Part shown: positions 1-8,541 of the stretch, piece after piece | Numbering within the stretch: position 1 is the stretch's first letter | Layout of the letters: every line of letters begins with the position of its first letter | Source of the DNA: Methanospirillum hungatei JF-1 | GTDB lineage: Archaea; Halobacteriota; Methanomicrobia; Methanomicrobiales; Methanospirillaceae | NCBI RefSeq assembly: GCF_000013445.1 | Contig: NC_007796.1 | Coordinates: 3,074,936-3,138,935, forward strand | Direction: 5' to 3' | DNA: 64,000 bases | Notes under the pieces: generated by a model | The model's database searches: none | Seen by the model: the letters and a program-made list of their open reading frames with translations, nothing else | What the model was told of the DNA's origin: nothing | Made by a program: the position numbers and the translations under genes

Positions 1-278
1 TATCGCCTTGATTTGAAGATCCGTGATACTGAAAACTCAAGACCGATGGTAAATAGCAGAAATATAACCCCGAGTTCTGCAAAAAAACTGATAGACTCTT
101 CATTAGTGATGAGGCCAAGACCGGACGGTCCTGCCAGAAACCCTGCGATTAAAAAGGCAACGACTGATGGGATCTTCACCCGGTACAGGACGATGAGGAG
201 GAGGACGGCGATGAGAAAAACCACCACAATCCCGGTAAACAGAGTTGCTAACTGCCCTTCCATGAACTGACCTATCAT
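1..278 (-). CDS. Cation:proton antiporter (KefB/CPA2-like), N-terminal part
   Basis: Reading the minus strand from the ATG at 278 gives an open frame that runs off the left edge. It starts MIGQFMEG, has a hydrophobic helix (TGIVVVFLIAVLLLIVLY), then RVKIPSVVAFLIAGFLAGPS, GLGLI and a third helix ending LFTIGLEFS. The pattern IPSVVAFLIAGFLAGPSGLGLI followed by LFTIGLEFS is typical of the first helices of monovalent cation:proton antiporters of the CPA2 (KefB-like) family, which exchange K+ or Na+ for H+ across the membrane. Only about 92 residues are present. An in-frame GTG lies 15 bases further upstream and could be the start instead. The gene is divergent from the ROK kinase. Confidence 0.8.
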   Translation of the reverse strand, partial: MIGQFMEGQLATLFTGIVVVFLIAVLLLIVLYRVKIPSVVAFLIAGFLAGPSGLGLITNEESISFFAELGVIFLLFTIGLEFSVSRIFKSRR

Positions 279-331
279 GGCACCTGATACCACTAGGTTC
301 TTTTCATCATACGGCAGATCATCAGAGGAGC

Positions 332-1252
332 ATGCAGCATGGTGAAGGACGGATCGCCGGTGCAGCAGATATCGGGGGAACCAATACCCGTGTCGGCCTG
401 ATTCGTGAGGACGGAAAGATTGTCAGGATTGAAAAATTTCCAACGCCGGTCAGCGGGAACGCAGAGGACATACCCCTGGCTATTGCCCGGGCCCTCATGG
501 ATATTGCAGGAGATATCCCCCTTGCCGGTCTTGGCATTGCTGCTGCAGGGCCGCTCAATATCAGGGAGGGGATCCTTGACCATCCCCCGAACATCCCCTT
601 TGACTTCGTCCCGATTGTTGCCCCCCTCAAAGAAGCAACCAACCTTCCGGTGATATTCCAAAATGACTGCCGGGCAGCCGTTCTGGGTGAGGTCTGTGCC
701 GGAGGGGCCAGAGGATATGAAACCGTTGTCTACATCACCATCTCAACCGGAATCGGGGGCGGAATATGTACCAATGGAAAGGTCATCACCGGCCGGGGAG
801 GAAACGCAGGGGAGATCGGTCATTTCCCGGTTGATACGACGTATAATCTCACCTGCACCTGTGGTCTTTCTGGTCACTGGGAAGGGTATGCTTCAGGGAG
901 AGGAATTCCATTCTTTTTCAGGGAGTGGTGTACCGCACATGATCTTCCCTGTATTTATTCAACGACACCCGAAATTCTCCGGTTCTCAGCTACTGATCCC
1001 CGATATGCTGGATTTCGGGATGCCCTTGCACAAGTGAATGGCCGGGGACTCTCATCGGTGATTGTCGCCTATGATCCTGACTGTATCATCCTTGACGGAA
1101 CGGTCATCCAGAGGAATCCAGACCTGCTTGACCAAGCACTTGTCTATACTGACCGGTACCTTGACCTCCCACCCTGCATATTCAGCCCCCTGAACGGAGA
1201 TGCACCACTTATTGGTGCTGCGATGGCCGTATTTCATCCGAAGATGATTTAA
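332..1252 (+). CDS. ROK family sugar kinase (glucokinase-like)
   Basis: A 306-residue protein with the ROK (repressor, ORF, kinase) fold. The N-terminal phosphate loop is ADIGGTNTRVGLI, the catalytic region includes NDCRAAVLGE, and the adenosine/sugar region reads STGIGGGI...GNAGEIGHFPVD. It probably phosphorylates glucose or another hexose with ATP in the cytoplasm. The usual ROK zinc motif CxCGxxGCxE appears as CTCGLSGHWEG, so the third cysteine is replaced by histidine, which could still bind metal. No DNA-binding domain precedes the kinase, so it is an enzyme and not a repressor. A GAGGAG lies almost directly before the ATG, closer than usual, but no other start fits. The sugar substrate cannot be told from the sequence. 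Confidence 0.85.
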   Translation: MQHGEGRIAGAADIGGTNTRVGLIREDGKIVRIEKFPTPVSGNAEDIPLAIARALMDIAGDIPLAGLGIAAAGPLNIREGILDHPPNIPFDFVPIVAPLKEATNLPVIFQNDCRAAVLGEVCAGGARGYETVVYITISTGIGGGICTNGKVITGRGGNAGEIGHFPVDTTYNLTCTCGLSGHWEGYASGRGIPFFFREWCTAHDLPCIYSTTPEILRFSATDPRYAGFRDALAQVNGRGLSSVIVAYDPDCIILDGTVIQRNPDLLDQALVYTDRYLDLPPCIFSPLNGDAPLIGAAMAVFHPKMI

Positions 1253-1300
1253 ACTGATTTAATAAAGCTGGAAAAGCTATTGAAGATTACGGAAAAACCG

Positions 1301-3223
1301 ATGAGGGCAGCACACATTTTTGTCCTTCTCCTGCTACTTTGGATAACTCCGGCAGGGATGGGGGAAGAAACACAGGATGACATATCACCAGCACAGACAC
1401 ATAACCTCCTTGTCATCTACATGATAGCCGGTGATCTGGAGACAGAAACACAGTCAGCGACCATGAATATCGCGGAAATTCTTGACGGGTATGGCAAGAC
1501 CAGCGAACAAAATCTCCAGATTGTTCTTGGGTATGGGGGATCAAAAACGCCAGGATTTGGTGGGATTACCTATGTCACCGTCAAAGAACTGATGGAGGAT
1601 GCATCAGACGGTGTGATCGGAAATACTGAGGATGTCTTGTATCATGACCCGGATGCAGACATGGGTGATAAGAAAACCCTTGAGCACTTCCTCTCATGGA
1701 TCGGAGAGAATTTTCCATCTGACCGGAAGATCCTTGTATTCTGGGATCATGGCGGGGGGTATGACGGATTTGGTGTTGATGAGGTCACCGACGGGCAGCT
1801 CTCACTCACGGATATTTCGCAGGCACTTGAGGCATCCGGCAGTACATATGACCTTATCGGGTATGACGCCTGCCTTATGGGAGCGCTTGAAGTTGCCAAA
1901 GCCATGGAACCATACGGAATACTCCTGATCGGATCAGAAGAGACGGAACCAGGGACCGGATGGGAGTATGAAACCTGGATTAAAGCTCTTGGGGAAAACC
2001 CTGAAATTGGATTTGAGGAACTGGGGCAGATCATCGTTGATACATACATGAACAGGGATGATACCGGAAAAACCCTCTCGGTCATCGATCTTACAAAGAT
2101 CCCTGCTCTCATTCAGGCATTGGACCGCCTTGGGACCAGTATGATGCCCTACACCGAGTCCATTGAAGGATACCGGGTTGTTGGAAAGGCATACCAGGTA
2201 CCTGCCAGATATGGGTCAGACAACCGGGAAGGGGGAGAGACATCAGTAGACCTCAAATCATTCCTGAAAGCTATCGGGAACCAGACCCCTGACCTTGCTG
2301 ATGAGATAGCAGTCGTTACCACGCGTATTGATGAAACGGTCCTGTACCACCGGAATGATGAGTATGTGCCCGAATCTGGCGGACTGTCTATTATGTCCCC
2401 GAGCCGTATCACCCCTGACCTGTATGAGGAACTGGGTGATGATGCACGGATTACTCCGGGGTGGGACTCGTTCTTTGTAAATCTCCTCGAGATTTCAGGC
2501 CAGGACACTGAAAAACCGGAGATCATGAGATCTGATTCGGGGTTTCTTATTGAAGATCCGACAAACACCGCATCCGTTTATGCTGAGTATTACTATGCTG
2601 ACGGGGACGAACTCATTCTACTGGGTAATGAGCCACTTGACCCTGATGAGAACGGCGAGTACACCCTGCCTGAGTGGGATGGTCGGTGGTACTACCTGCA
2701 GGATATGAATAACGAAGACAACTATGCACTCCTCGGAATGAACTTTGAGTCCATTGGGCCATCAGGATCGGTGTTGTATACGTCAGAAATTGATCTGATC
2801 AGGGAATCACTCAATACTACCGCGGTGCTGAACGTATATATCAATCCACAGACCGGCGAGACACGGCTTGTTGCCTGCCCGTATACAATCCGGCCAAATG
2901 GCATTATTCAGTTCTCACGGCAAAACCTTGACTTGGAACCGAATGATACGGTGTATTCATATGCATGGAAAGTGGACGAAGATACCGAAACCGGTGGAGA
3001 GTGGGTTGAGATAGGTGCTCTCGTTATATCCGGGAATACAAAACTTATTTATGACATCCTCCCTGACGGCACCTATGCCCAGGCACTCTATGCAGAATAT
3101 GGGAACAAACCTGGTGACTATGCAGGGATGCAGGTGTTCCAGATAGAGAATGGCGAGATAACACTCGTGGAGAGTGAGACAAATATCACCGCACTGCAGG
3201 AACCTGAAGAGAATAACCAGTAA
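1301..3223 (+). CDS. Secreted clostripain-family (C11) cysteine peptidase
   Basis: A large exported protein of about 640 residues. The ATG at 1301 gives a clean signal peptide (MRAAHIFVLLLLLWITPAG); an in-frame TTG at 1280 would add seven residues. The catalytic core has the C11 pattern: a hydrophobic strand with the histidine in FWDHGGGYDGFG, then IGYDACLMGALEVA with the nucleophilic cysteine. SEETEPGTGWEYE also matches this family. The C-terminal 250 residues are a less conserved beta-rich region. C11 enzymes cleave after basic residues in clostripain itself; the substrate here is unknown. It overlaps a second C11 gene by up to 50 bp, so the two are probably cotranscribed. Confidence 0.85.
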   Translation: MRAAHIFVLLLLLWITPAGMGEETQDDISPAQTHNLLVIYMIAGDLETETQSATMNIAEILDGYGKTSEQNLQIVLGYGGSKTPGFGGITYVTVKELMEDASDGVIGNTEDVLYHDPDADMGDKKTLEHFLSWIGENFPSDRKILVFWDHGGGYDGFGVDEVTDGQLSLTDISQALEASGSTYDLIGYDACLMGALEVAKAMEPYGILLIGSEETEPGTGWEYETWIKALGENPEIGFEELGQIIVDTYMNRDDTGKTLSVIDLTKIPALIQALDRLGTSMMPYTESIEGYRVVGKAYQVPARYGSDNREGGETSVDLKSFLKAIGNQTPDLADEIAVVTTRIDETVLYHRNDEYVPESGGLSIMSPSRITPDLYEELGDDARITPGWDSFFVNLLEISGQDTEKPEIMRSDSGFLIEDPTNTASVYAEYYYADGDELILLGNEPLDPDENGEYTLPEWDGRWYYLQDMNNEDNYALLGMNFESIGPSGSVLYTSEIDLIRESLNTTAVLNVYINPQTGETRLVACPYTIRPNGIIQFSRQNLDLEPNDTVYSYAWKVDEDTETGGEWVEIGALVISGNTKLIYDILPDGTYAQALYAEYGNKPGDYAGMQVFQIENGEITLVESETNITALQEPEENNQ

Positions 3224-4457
3224 TTTAATCCATTACACAGGTAATACAGGGAAGAACATCTCCCTGATATGCCTCATTTTTTTTATCATATCGGCAATTT
3301 CCATCCCCGCAGCAGCTGATGAAAACAGCACCCTGCTTATCGCTCTCTATGCATCTGGTGGAACCCTTGAGCAGCATATGGGGCTTATAACCGATGATTT
3401 TACACAGGTGGTAAAAGGTGCTGAAAATCTATCAGAGCGGATAACAATTCTTGCAGCATATGGTGGTGCAGACAAACCCGGATGGAGGGGGATGACCATC
3501 GCCGGGCTTGACGACCTGAAAGCAGACCTTGCAGACGGGGAACTTGGCAACAGCAACCTGTCAATTCAAAAGGTCCGCAATGCCAGTATGGGTGATCCTG
3601 AATCACTCGCATTTTTCCTCTCATACATCAACAAAAAGTATCAGTATGACCGGCTCTTCCTCATCTTCATTGGCCACGGGCAGGCATATACCGGGATGCT
3701 CTTTGACCAGAACCATGGCGACGACGGGCTGACCATCGACGATCTGACCAAGGGCCTTGGGTCATGGGATATCGACCTTATCGGGTTTGACTCATGTATG
3801 ATGGGATGCCTTGAGGTTCTCTCCGCTCTCTCCCCGTCTGCATCATACCTGATCGCCAGTGAAGAGGCAGAACCGGCAGATGGCTGGCCATATAAGCCTT
3901 GGATCTCGTATATCAGTGCACATCCGGATGAATCGGTGGAGCAGTATGCAAAAAATCTCACCGACGAGTATATGAAGACCCCCGGTCAGGGAAAGACAAT
4001 CGCACTCCTTAATCCAAAAGAGGCTGATTATCTCACCGAGCGGCTGGATCGGTTTGCAAAAGACCTTCATGCCCTTGCCGGAGATGAGGAGGGATGCAGG
4101 ACTATAGCCCGCATTCTATCACAGACACAGCAATTTGGCCGCACCGGAACCGGAGAACTCCAGGAGACGACCATGGATCTGTATTCCTTTGCAGATGAGG
4201 CACGGCTTACTGTTCCCTATCTCTCAAAATCTGCAGAAGAAGTACGTGAAGGGATAAACCGGACGGTTATTTTTGCCCGCCATGATGCCATGGTCCCTGG
4301 TGCACACGGAGTAGCCATCCTCTCACCAGTCCTCATCAATCCTGTATTTTACGAATATTACCGGGAAAGTGCATTCATTACTCCGTCATGGGACAGATTT
4401 CTTATCAGGTACCTGGGAGAATGTGGAGAAGACGGGAATATCACCGCTCTCTTCTGA
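3174..4457 (+). CDS. Second secreted clostripain-family (C11) cysteine peptidase
   Basis: A 427-residue paralogue of the preceding gene without its long C-terminal extension. The catalytic histidine lies in FIGHGQAYTG and the cysteine in IGFDSCMMGCLEVL, followed by SEEAEPADGWPY. A hydrophobic export segment (ISLICLIFFIISAISIPAAA) begins about 29 residues from the annotated start. The only in-frame start before that segment is the GTG at 3174, inside the upstream gene, so the true start is uncertain. The overlap supports an operon with the first peptidase. It is likely extracellular or in the pseudoperiplasm. The 3' end overlaps the convergent TPR gene by 17 bp. Confidence 0.82.
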   Translation: MRQISPHCRNLKRITSNLIHYTGNTGKNISLICLIFFIISAISIPAAADENSTLLIALYASGGTLEQHMGLITDDFTQVVKGAENLSERITILAAYGGADKPGWRGMTIAGLDDLKADLADGELGNSNLSIQKVRNASMGDPESLAFFLSYINKKYQYDRLFLIFIGHGQAYTGMLFDQNHGDDGLTIDDLTKGLGSWDIDLIGFDSCMMGCLEVLSALSPSASYLIASEEAEPADGWPYKPWISYISAHPDESVEQYAKNLTDEYMKTPGQGKTIALLNPKEADYLTERLDRFAKDLHALAGDEEGCRTIARILSQTQQFGRTGTGELQETTMDLYSFADEARLTVPYLSKSAEEVREGINRTVIFARHDAMVPGAHGVAILSPVLINPVFYEYYRESAFITPSWDRFLIRYLGECGEDGNITALF

Positions 4458-6171
4458 CCAGGAGCAGACATCCGGTGATAAGTCCGAGTAGTATTGGGAA
4501 GATTGTGAGCGGAGTCTCTTTATGAGTGGATTCAAGTGCATTAATCTTCAGAAGGATCCCGGTCAGGTTTGGCTGTATCTCCATCGCTTTTCGGTAGGCA
4601 TGCTCCGCTCCAGGGGTATCTCCGGCAAGTGCCAGCACATCCCCATACTGCTCATACACAAACCCTGACTGCTGATCGGATCCAAGAACGTCCCGATATA
4701 AAGCCAGCGCTTCAGCCTCCCTGCCTGCCCGGACCAGAGTCATCGCTTTTCCTTTTCTGACAAGGTTAGGATCAGATTCATTCAGGGAGACTGAATTCCA
4801 GACATCAAGAGCATCCTGATACCGCCCCATTTTTTCATATATCTCGGCAAGCCGGCCAAGCAGGGCCATATTTGTCGGATCAGCGGCAATGGCTAGCTGC
4901 AGGGATTGGAGTGCAGTCTCCGGATCGCCGGTTGTCACCAGATTCTTACTCTTTCCGGCAAGTGCCTGACTGTTCCTCGGGTCAAGCTGAAGCGCTGCTT
5001 CATACGCACCATCAGCCTCCTGTATCTGCCCAAGTCCGGAAAGACTGTTCCCTTTTCCTACCCATCCTGAAGCAAACAGGGGAGACATGGAGCAGGCTAT
5101 CTCGAATACGCCCAGAGCTTCTTTGTATCTGGCAAGGTTATTCAGAGCAGTTCCCTTCCCAATCCAGGCTGATGAATCCATCCGGTTTAATGCGATGGCC
5201 TGTTCATATGCAGCAAGTGCCTCATCGTACCGCTTTTCCAGCATGAGGACATCGCCGATATTCTTCCAGACCGATGAGTCAGTCTTGTTGAGCTTTAGAG
5301 CCATCTGAAATGCCCGGACAGCATTATCATACTCTCGCAGTTTCGTATACACCTGTCCAAGAGAGGTCCAGGCTTTCAGGTCGGTTGCGTCAAGGCTGAG
5401 AGCAGCCTCATAGGCATCAATTGCATCGTCGTACCGCTCAAGATCTGCAAGAGCCATTCCTTTGTTCGTATATGCAATGGCATCTTTCGGGTTATAGGCA
5501 AGGGCCATCTCATAACTTTTCAGGGCATCCTCAAGGTTTCCAAGATTATACTGGGCATTTCCCTTGTTGTACCAGGCCTTACTGTCCTTACTGTCCTTTT
5601 GTAAAGCGATCTCATAGGCGGACACCGCTTCTTTAAAATTTTCCTGGTTGTAATGAGCATTCCCCTTTGCAAACCAGGTCTCCTCATTATCCGGGTCTAT
5701 CTGGATAGCAGCATCATATGCCCTGATGGCATCTTCGTACTGCTTCTGGTCAGACAGAACATTTCCCTTTGCCATCCAGGCCTGTACATCATAGGGGTCA
5801 AGCTGAATTGCCACATCATATGCCGCATATGCCTCATTGAGCAGGTTCTTACTTAAGAGGGCATTTCCCTTATTGTACCAGTAATCAGAGTTCCGGGGAT
5901 CAAGCCCGATGGCGACCTCATATGAGGCGATTGCTTCATCCACCTGACCTAGTTTATAAAGTGAAACCCCTTTATTGTACCATGCCGCTGCATTCGAAGG
6001 ATCCTGTTCAATAGCACGCTCAAAATAGGAGATAGCTTCCTGGTACATTCCCTGGCTGTATAAGACATTCCCGTCTGATATCAGGTCATCAGACTGTGTG
6101 GCAAGAGCTGGCACGGTAAAAAGCAATACCACCAGTATGATGAAACCATGAACCTGACGTGGAATGGTCAT
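4441..6171 (-). CDS. Membrane-anchored tetratricopeptide repeat (TPR) protein
   Basis: A 576-residue protein with a signal peptide (MTIPRQVHGFIILVVLLFTV...) and about 14 consecutive 34-residue TPRs. Repeat signatures such as AWYNKGVSLYKLGQVDEAI and AWMAKGNVLSDQKQYEDAI recur from about residue 28 to 530. The C-terminus has one hydrophobic helix (IFPILLGLITGCLLLV) followed by RRER, so the repeat solenoid probably lies outside the cell, anchored by its tail. TPR arrays bind other proteins and have no catalytic role. It converges on the two C11 peptidases. A scaffold role for secreted proteins is possible but is only inferred from the neighbourhood. Confidence 0.85.
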   Translation of the reverse strand: MTIPRQVHGFIILVVLLFTVPALATQSDDLISDGNVLYSQGMYQEAISYFERAIEQDPSNAAAWYNKGVSLYKLGQVDEAIASYEVAIGLDPRNSDYWYNKGNALLSKNLLNEAYAAYDVAIQLDPYDVQAWMAKGNVLSDQKQYEDAIRAYDAAIQIDPDNEETWFAKGNAHYNQENFKEAVSAYEIALQKDSKDSKAWYNKGNAQYNLGNLEDALKSYEMALAYNPKDAIAYTNKGMALADLERYDDAIDAYEAALSLDATDLKAWTSLGQVYTKLREYDNAVRAFQMALKLNKTDSSVWKNIGDVLMLEKRYDEALAAYEQAIALNRMDSSAWIGKGTALNNLARYKEALGVFEIACSMSPLFASGWVGKGNSLSGLGQIQEADGAYEAALQLDPRNSQALAGKSKNLVTTGDPETALQSLQLAIAADPTNMALLGRLAEIYEKMGRYQDALDVWNSVSLNESDPNLVRKGKAMTLVRAGREAEALALYRDVLGSDQQSGFVYEQYGDVLALAGDTPGAEHAYRKAMEIQPNLTGILLKINALESTHKETPLTIFPILLGLITGCLLLVRRER

Positions 6172-6216
6172 ATGCGAAGTTACTCCTGTTGTTCCTAAAT
6201 AGTTTCGAGCAGGGCC

Positions 6217-7599
6217 TTATGAGGTTCGTGCTTCAGCCCGCCGTATCCGCACAAGCGGGCTGCTTTTCTGGAGGAACTCACTGATAAATGGTTCAAACCC
6301 GGGTTGCCAGCACTCAAGCCCTGAATGGACAACAAACTCCTCTTTCATGGAATGCTTGACATGCTTGCCAAGAGCAGTTCCAAATACTTCATTTGAGGAG
6401 AGGAGATCGGAGGCCTGCCGGTAGCGCCGGGGAAGTTCCACCCCGTACCGGCCGTCACGAATGAATGGCCCGGCAAAGATGATATCTGAATGAATATACT
6501 TGTCAATGAACTTTGCCGCATTGACATGGGCGGTGACCGGTGGACCTGCATGGAACCTGACCGCCGGAAGAGTGTCAACAAGGAGCTCAAAGAGGAGCAT
6601 ACTTCGATCCTCAAGCATCCACGTATCTGCCCGTATAACCACAAACTCATGCCTTTTTAAAAGATCAACCAACGTATGCAGACTTTTCCGAAGTTGTGGG
6701 ACGACAATATCTTCAATATAGGGCGGGGTTTTCAGGGTGATCGCAAGAAATGCAGACTCACGACCTTTCAAGAGGGCGCTGACCTCTTCCTCGGTCAGGA
6801 TACAGATCGGTGGGCGGTAAAAAAACCACTTTGACGGTGATTTCAGATACCCCTGGCAGAGCTCAATAAACTCAAGAAGTTTTGTATCTGACACGGAGGC
6901 CGATACATTCCGGCAGGGATCAACCGGATCGATGACAACCAGTGGTTCATCAAACCATTTGGCTGCATGCTGCTCAATATCGATGAACATTCCGGGTTTC
7001 CAGCCTGCTGCGGCCTTGAGCAGGTTATGAAACCCGCCATGATGTAGGACCAGGAGTTCACACAGGTATCCGGCAAACCCCTCCGTCATCTGATCAGACC
7101 CATAGACTCCGCCTGCCTTGACAAACTGCTTTAAAAGGAGAACGTCATCGGTAAAATCACCGATACGTGAAGAGATATACCGGTTATGAAATGGTGTCCG
7201 ATCAACTGCACTCTGGATATCGGTCGCCTCCTTTACCTGATAACAGGGGACAAGATCGACATCAAAACCATCTATCGTCGCATTCAGGTACGGGTGTTCG
7301 GCGTACTTCTCCCTGATTATATCGGTATATTGGTGTGCAATGCTCCATGCAAGGGCAAGGCCCTCCCGTTCCAGGTCTTCACGTGGCAGGGCAGGATCAA
7401 AGAGCATAAATACATCAAGGTCCCGGTCACCATGCACACAGGTCTTTCTGGCAACCGATCCGACCATCATACCGTCAGCCTTGCCGGATCCACGGATATC
7501 TGCAATAAGCCGGTCTGCAAGGGCGTACATCCGATCAAGTTCTTCTTTGGTGGGACGTATCTCTGCGAGAACTGACTGTTCAAGTGGTGAAAATGTCAT
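6217..7599 (-). CDS. cca: CCA-adding enzyme (archaeal class I tRNA nucleotidyltransferase)
   Basis: A 460-residue protein, the normal length for archaeal CCA-adding enzymes. The nucleotidyltransferase active site is at the N-terminus: GSVARKTCVHGDRDLDVF supplies the GS motif and the catalytic DLD carboxylates, and VDLVPCY supplies the third. The rest matches the archaeal central and tail domains. It adds CCA to tRNA 3' ends, which is needed here because none of the three tRNA genes in the window encodes CCA. The start codon overlaps the stop of the upstream thpR gene in an ATGA, so the two are translationally coupled. Confidence 0.93.
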   Translation of the reverse strand: MTFSPLEQSVLAEIRPTKEELDRMYALADRLIADIRGSGKADGMMVGSVARKTCVHGDRDLDVFMLFDPALPREDLEREGLALAWSIAHQYTDIIREKYAEHPYLNATIDGFDVDLVPCYQVKEATDIQSAVDRTPFHNRYISSRIGDFTDDVLLLKQFVKAGGVYGSDQMTEGFAGYLCELLVLHHGGFHNLLKAAAGWKPGMFIDIEQHAAKWFDEPLVVIDPVDPCRNVSASVSDTKLLEFIELCQGYLKSPSKWFFYRPPICILTEEEVSALLKGRESAFLAITLKTPPYIEDIVVPQLRKSLHTLVDLLKRHEFVVIRADTWMLEDRSMLLFELLVDTLPAVRFHAGPPVTAHVNAAKFIDKYIHSDIIFAGPFIRDGRYGVELPRRYRQASDLLSSNEVFGTALGKHVKHSMKEEFVVHSGLECWQPGFEPFISEFLQKSSPLVRIRRAEARTS

Positions 7600-8147
7600 G
7601 AACGCTCCCGGAGAGAGACATGGAGAATATCAGTATATATGGGTCCGTCAGGGGTGAGTTCACTCTTTTTCAATATAAACTCCCTGACCGGAATGGTTCC
7701 CGAGCATGAGGATGCTACGCCTGCCAGGGCTTCAAAGAGTGACTGATGAAATTGCCTTACCCGTGCGATGGTGATATGGGGTCTGAACTTCCGCTTCTCC
7801 GGTTCAAATCCGAGTGAGGCCAGGGAAGAGTCTATTGATTCTGCAAGTGCCCGGCATTGTCCAGGGTCATCCACTTCTGCCCAGACCACCCGGGGAGCCC
7901 GCTGACTATTCGTCCCGATAAGCCCCACCTCCATGGAGAAAGGTGAAGCCTCTATGGTTTGTAATATTTCAGTAATCTGCGAGAGGGCTGACCCGCTCAC
8001 TTCACCGATAAACTTTAACGTGATATGCATCGACTCCTGATCCACCAGAGTCAGACGTGCACGGCTTGACCGCAGGCCATCCTGAACATCCCTGAACTGT
8101 TCCCTGATTTCATCAGGAAGGTCGATTGCAACGAATAAACGGACCAT
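7596..8147 (-). CDS. thpR: RNA 2',3'-cyclic phosphodiesterase (2'-5' RNA ligase family)
   Basis: A 183-residue 2H phosphoesterase with both signature tetrapeptides: HITLKFIGE near residue 42 and HITIARVR near residue 128. The start MVRLFVAIDLPDEIR is typical of the family. It hydrolyses 2',3'-cyclic phosphate ends of RNA to 2'-phosphates and in vitro can ligate tRNA halves through a 2'-5' bond. It lies just upstream of, and overlaps, the CCA-adding enzyme gene, which suggests joint work on RNA 3' ends. The motif match makes the family assignment firm; the physiological substrate is not certain. Confidence 0.92.
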   Translation of the reverse strand: MVRLFVAIDLPDEIREQFRDVQDGLRSSRARLTLVDQESMHITLKFIGEVSGSALSQITEILQTIEASPFSMEVGLIGTNSQRAPRVVWAEVDDPGQCRALAESIDSSLASLGFEPEKRKFRPHITIARVRQFHQSLFEALAGVASSCSGTIPVREFILKKSELTPDGPIYTDILHVSLRERS

Positions 8148-8198
8148 TCTGCCCTGTTATGTCTTTACCTTATAAGATAAGGGATTTTGGATCATTCA

Positions 8199-8208
8199 TG
8201 TATATAAA
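8199..8208 (+). promoter_or_regulatory. Possible TATA box for the glutaredoxin-nrdD operon
   Basis: The AT-rich stretch GTATATAAAG lies about 70-80 bases before the glutaredoxin-like gene in the short gap between thpR and that gene. It resembles the archaeal TATA element (TTTATATA type). Transcription would start about 25 bases downstream and leave a leader of roughly 45 bases. No clear BRE is claimed. Confidence 0.35.
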
Positions 8209-8278
8209 GAGATATATGGAAATGGTTTCTGCCCGGATCTTTATTTCTATGAAGTAATCCAAATGATTATTGATCATT

Positions 8279-8533
8279 ATGGGGGCGGTCTTTATCGTAT
8301 ATACACTTGAGTTTTGTCCACGTTGTGAAATTCTCAAGGATTTTCTTACATCTCACCAGATACCTTTCACCGTTGCCGACATGTCATCTGCGAAGGCACT
8401 GACTGAGCTCCGCGTGAACGGCATCTTTGTACAGGAGGCCCCGGTCCTTCAGGTTGATAAGACGTTCCTGACCTCTCAGGAACTCTTCAGTGGTGACGCC
8501 ATCAATGAACAGCGGATATTGCAACTCTGTTAG
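8279..8533 (+). CDS. Glutaredoxin-like / NrdH-type redoxin
   Basis: A small thioredoxin-fold protein of about 84 residues. It starts with a beta strand followed directly by the redox motif: VYTLEFCPRCEIL, with active site CPRC. The later QEAPVLQVD contains the conserved cis-proline region. The ATG at 8279 places CPRC near residue 13, as expected; an in-frame TTG at 8270 would add three residues. It ends nine bases before nrdD and the two are certainly one operon. It probably supplies electrons or thiol chemistry to the anaerobic ribonucleotide reductase, by analogy with NrdH, but that partnership is inferred from position. Confidence 0.8.
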   Translation: MGAVFIVYTLEFCPRCEILKDFLTSHQIPFTVADMSSAKALTELRVNGIFVQEAPVLQVDKTFLTSQELFSGDAINEQRILQLC

Positions 8534-8541
8534 GTGATGGA

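Noticed and set aside
13-270. 85-codon plus-strand frame at the left edge
   Set aside because: It is the antisense of the antiporter gene, whose minus-strand translation has clear membrane helices and family motifs.
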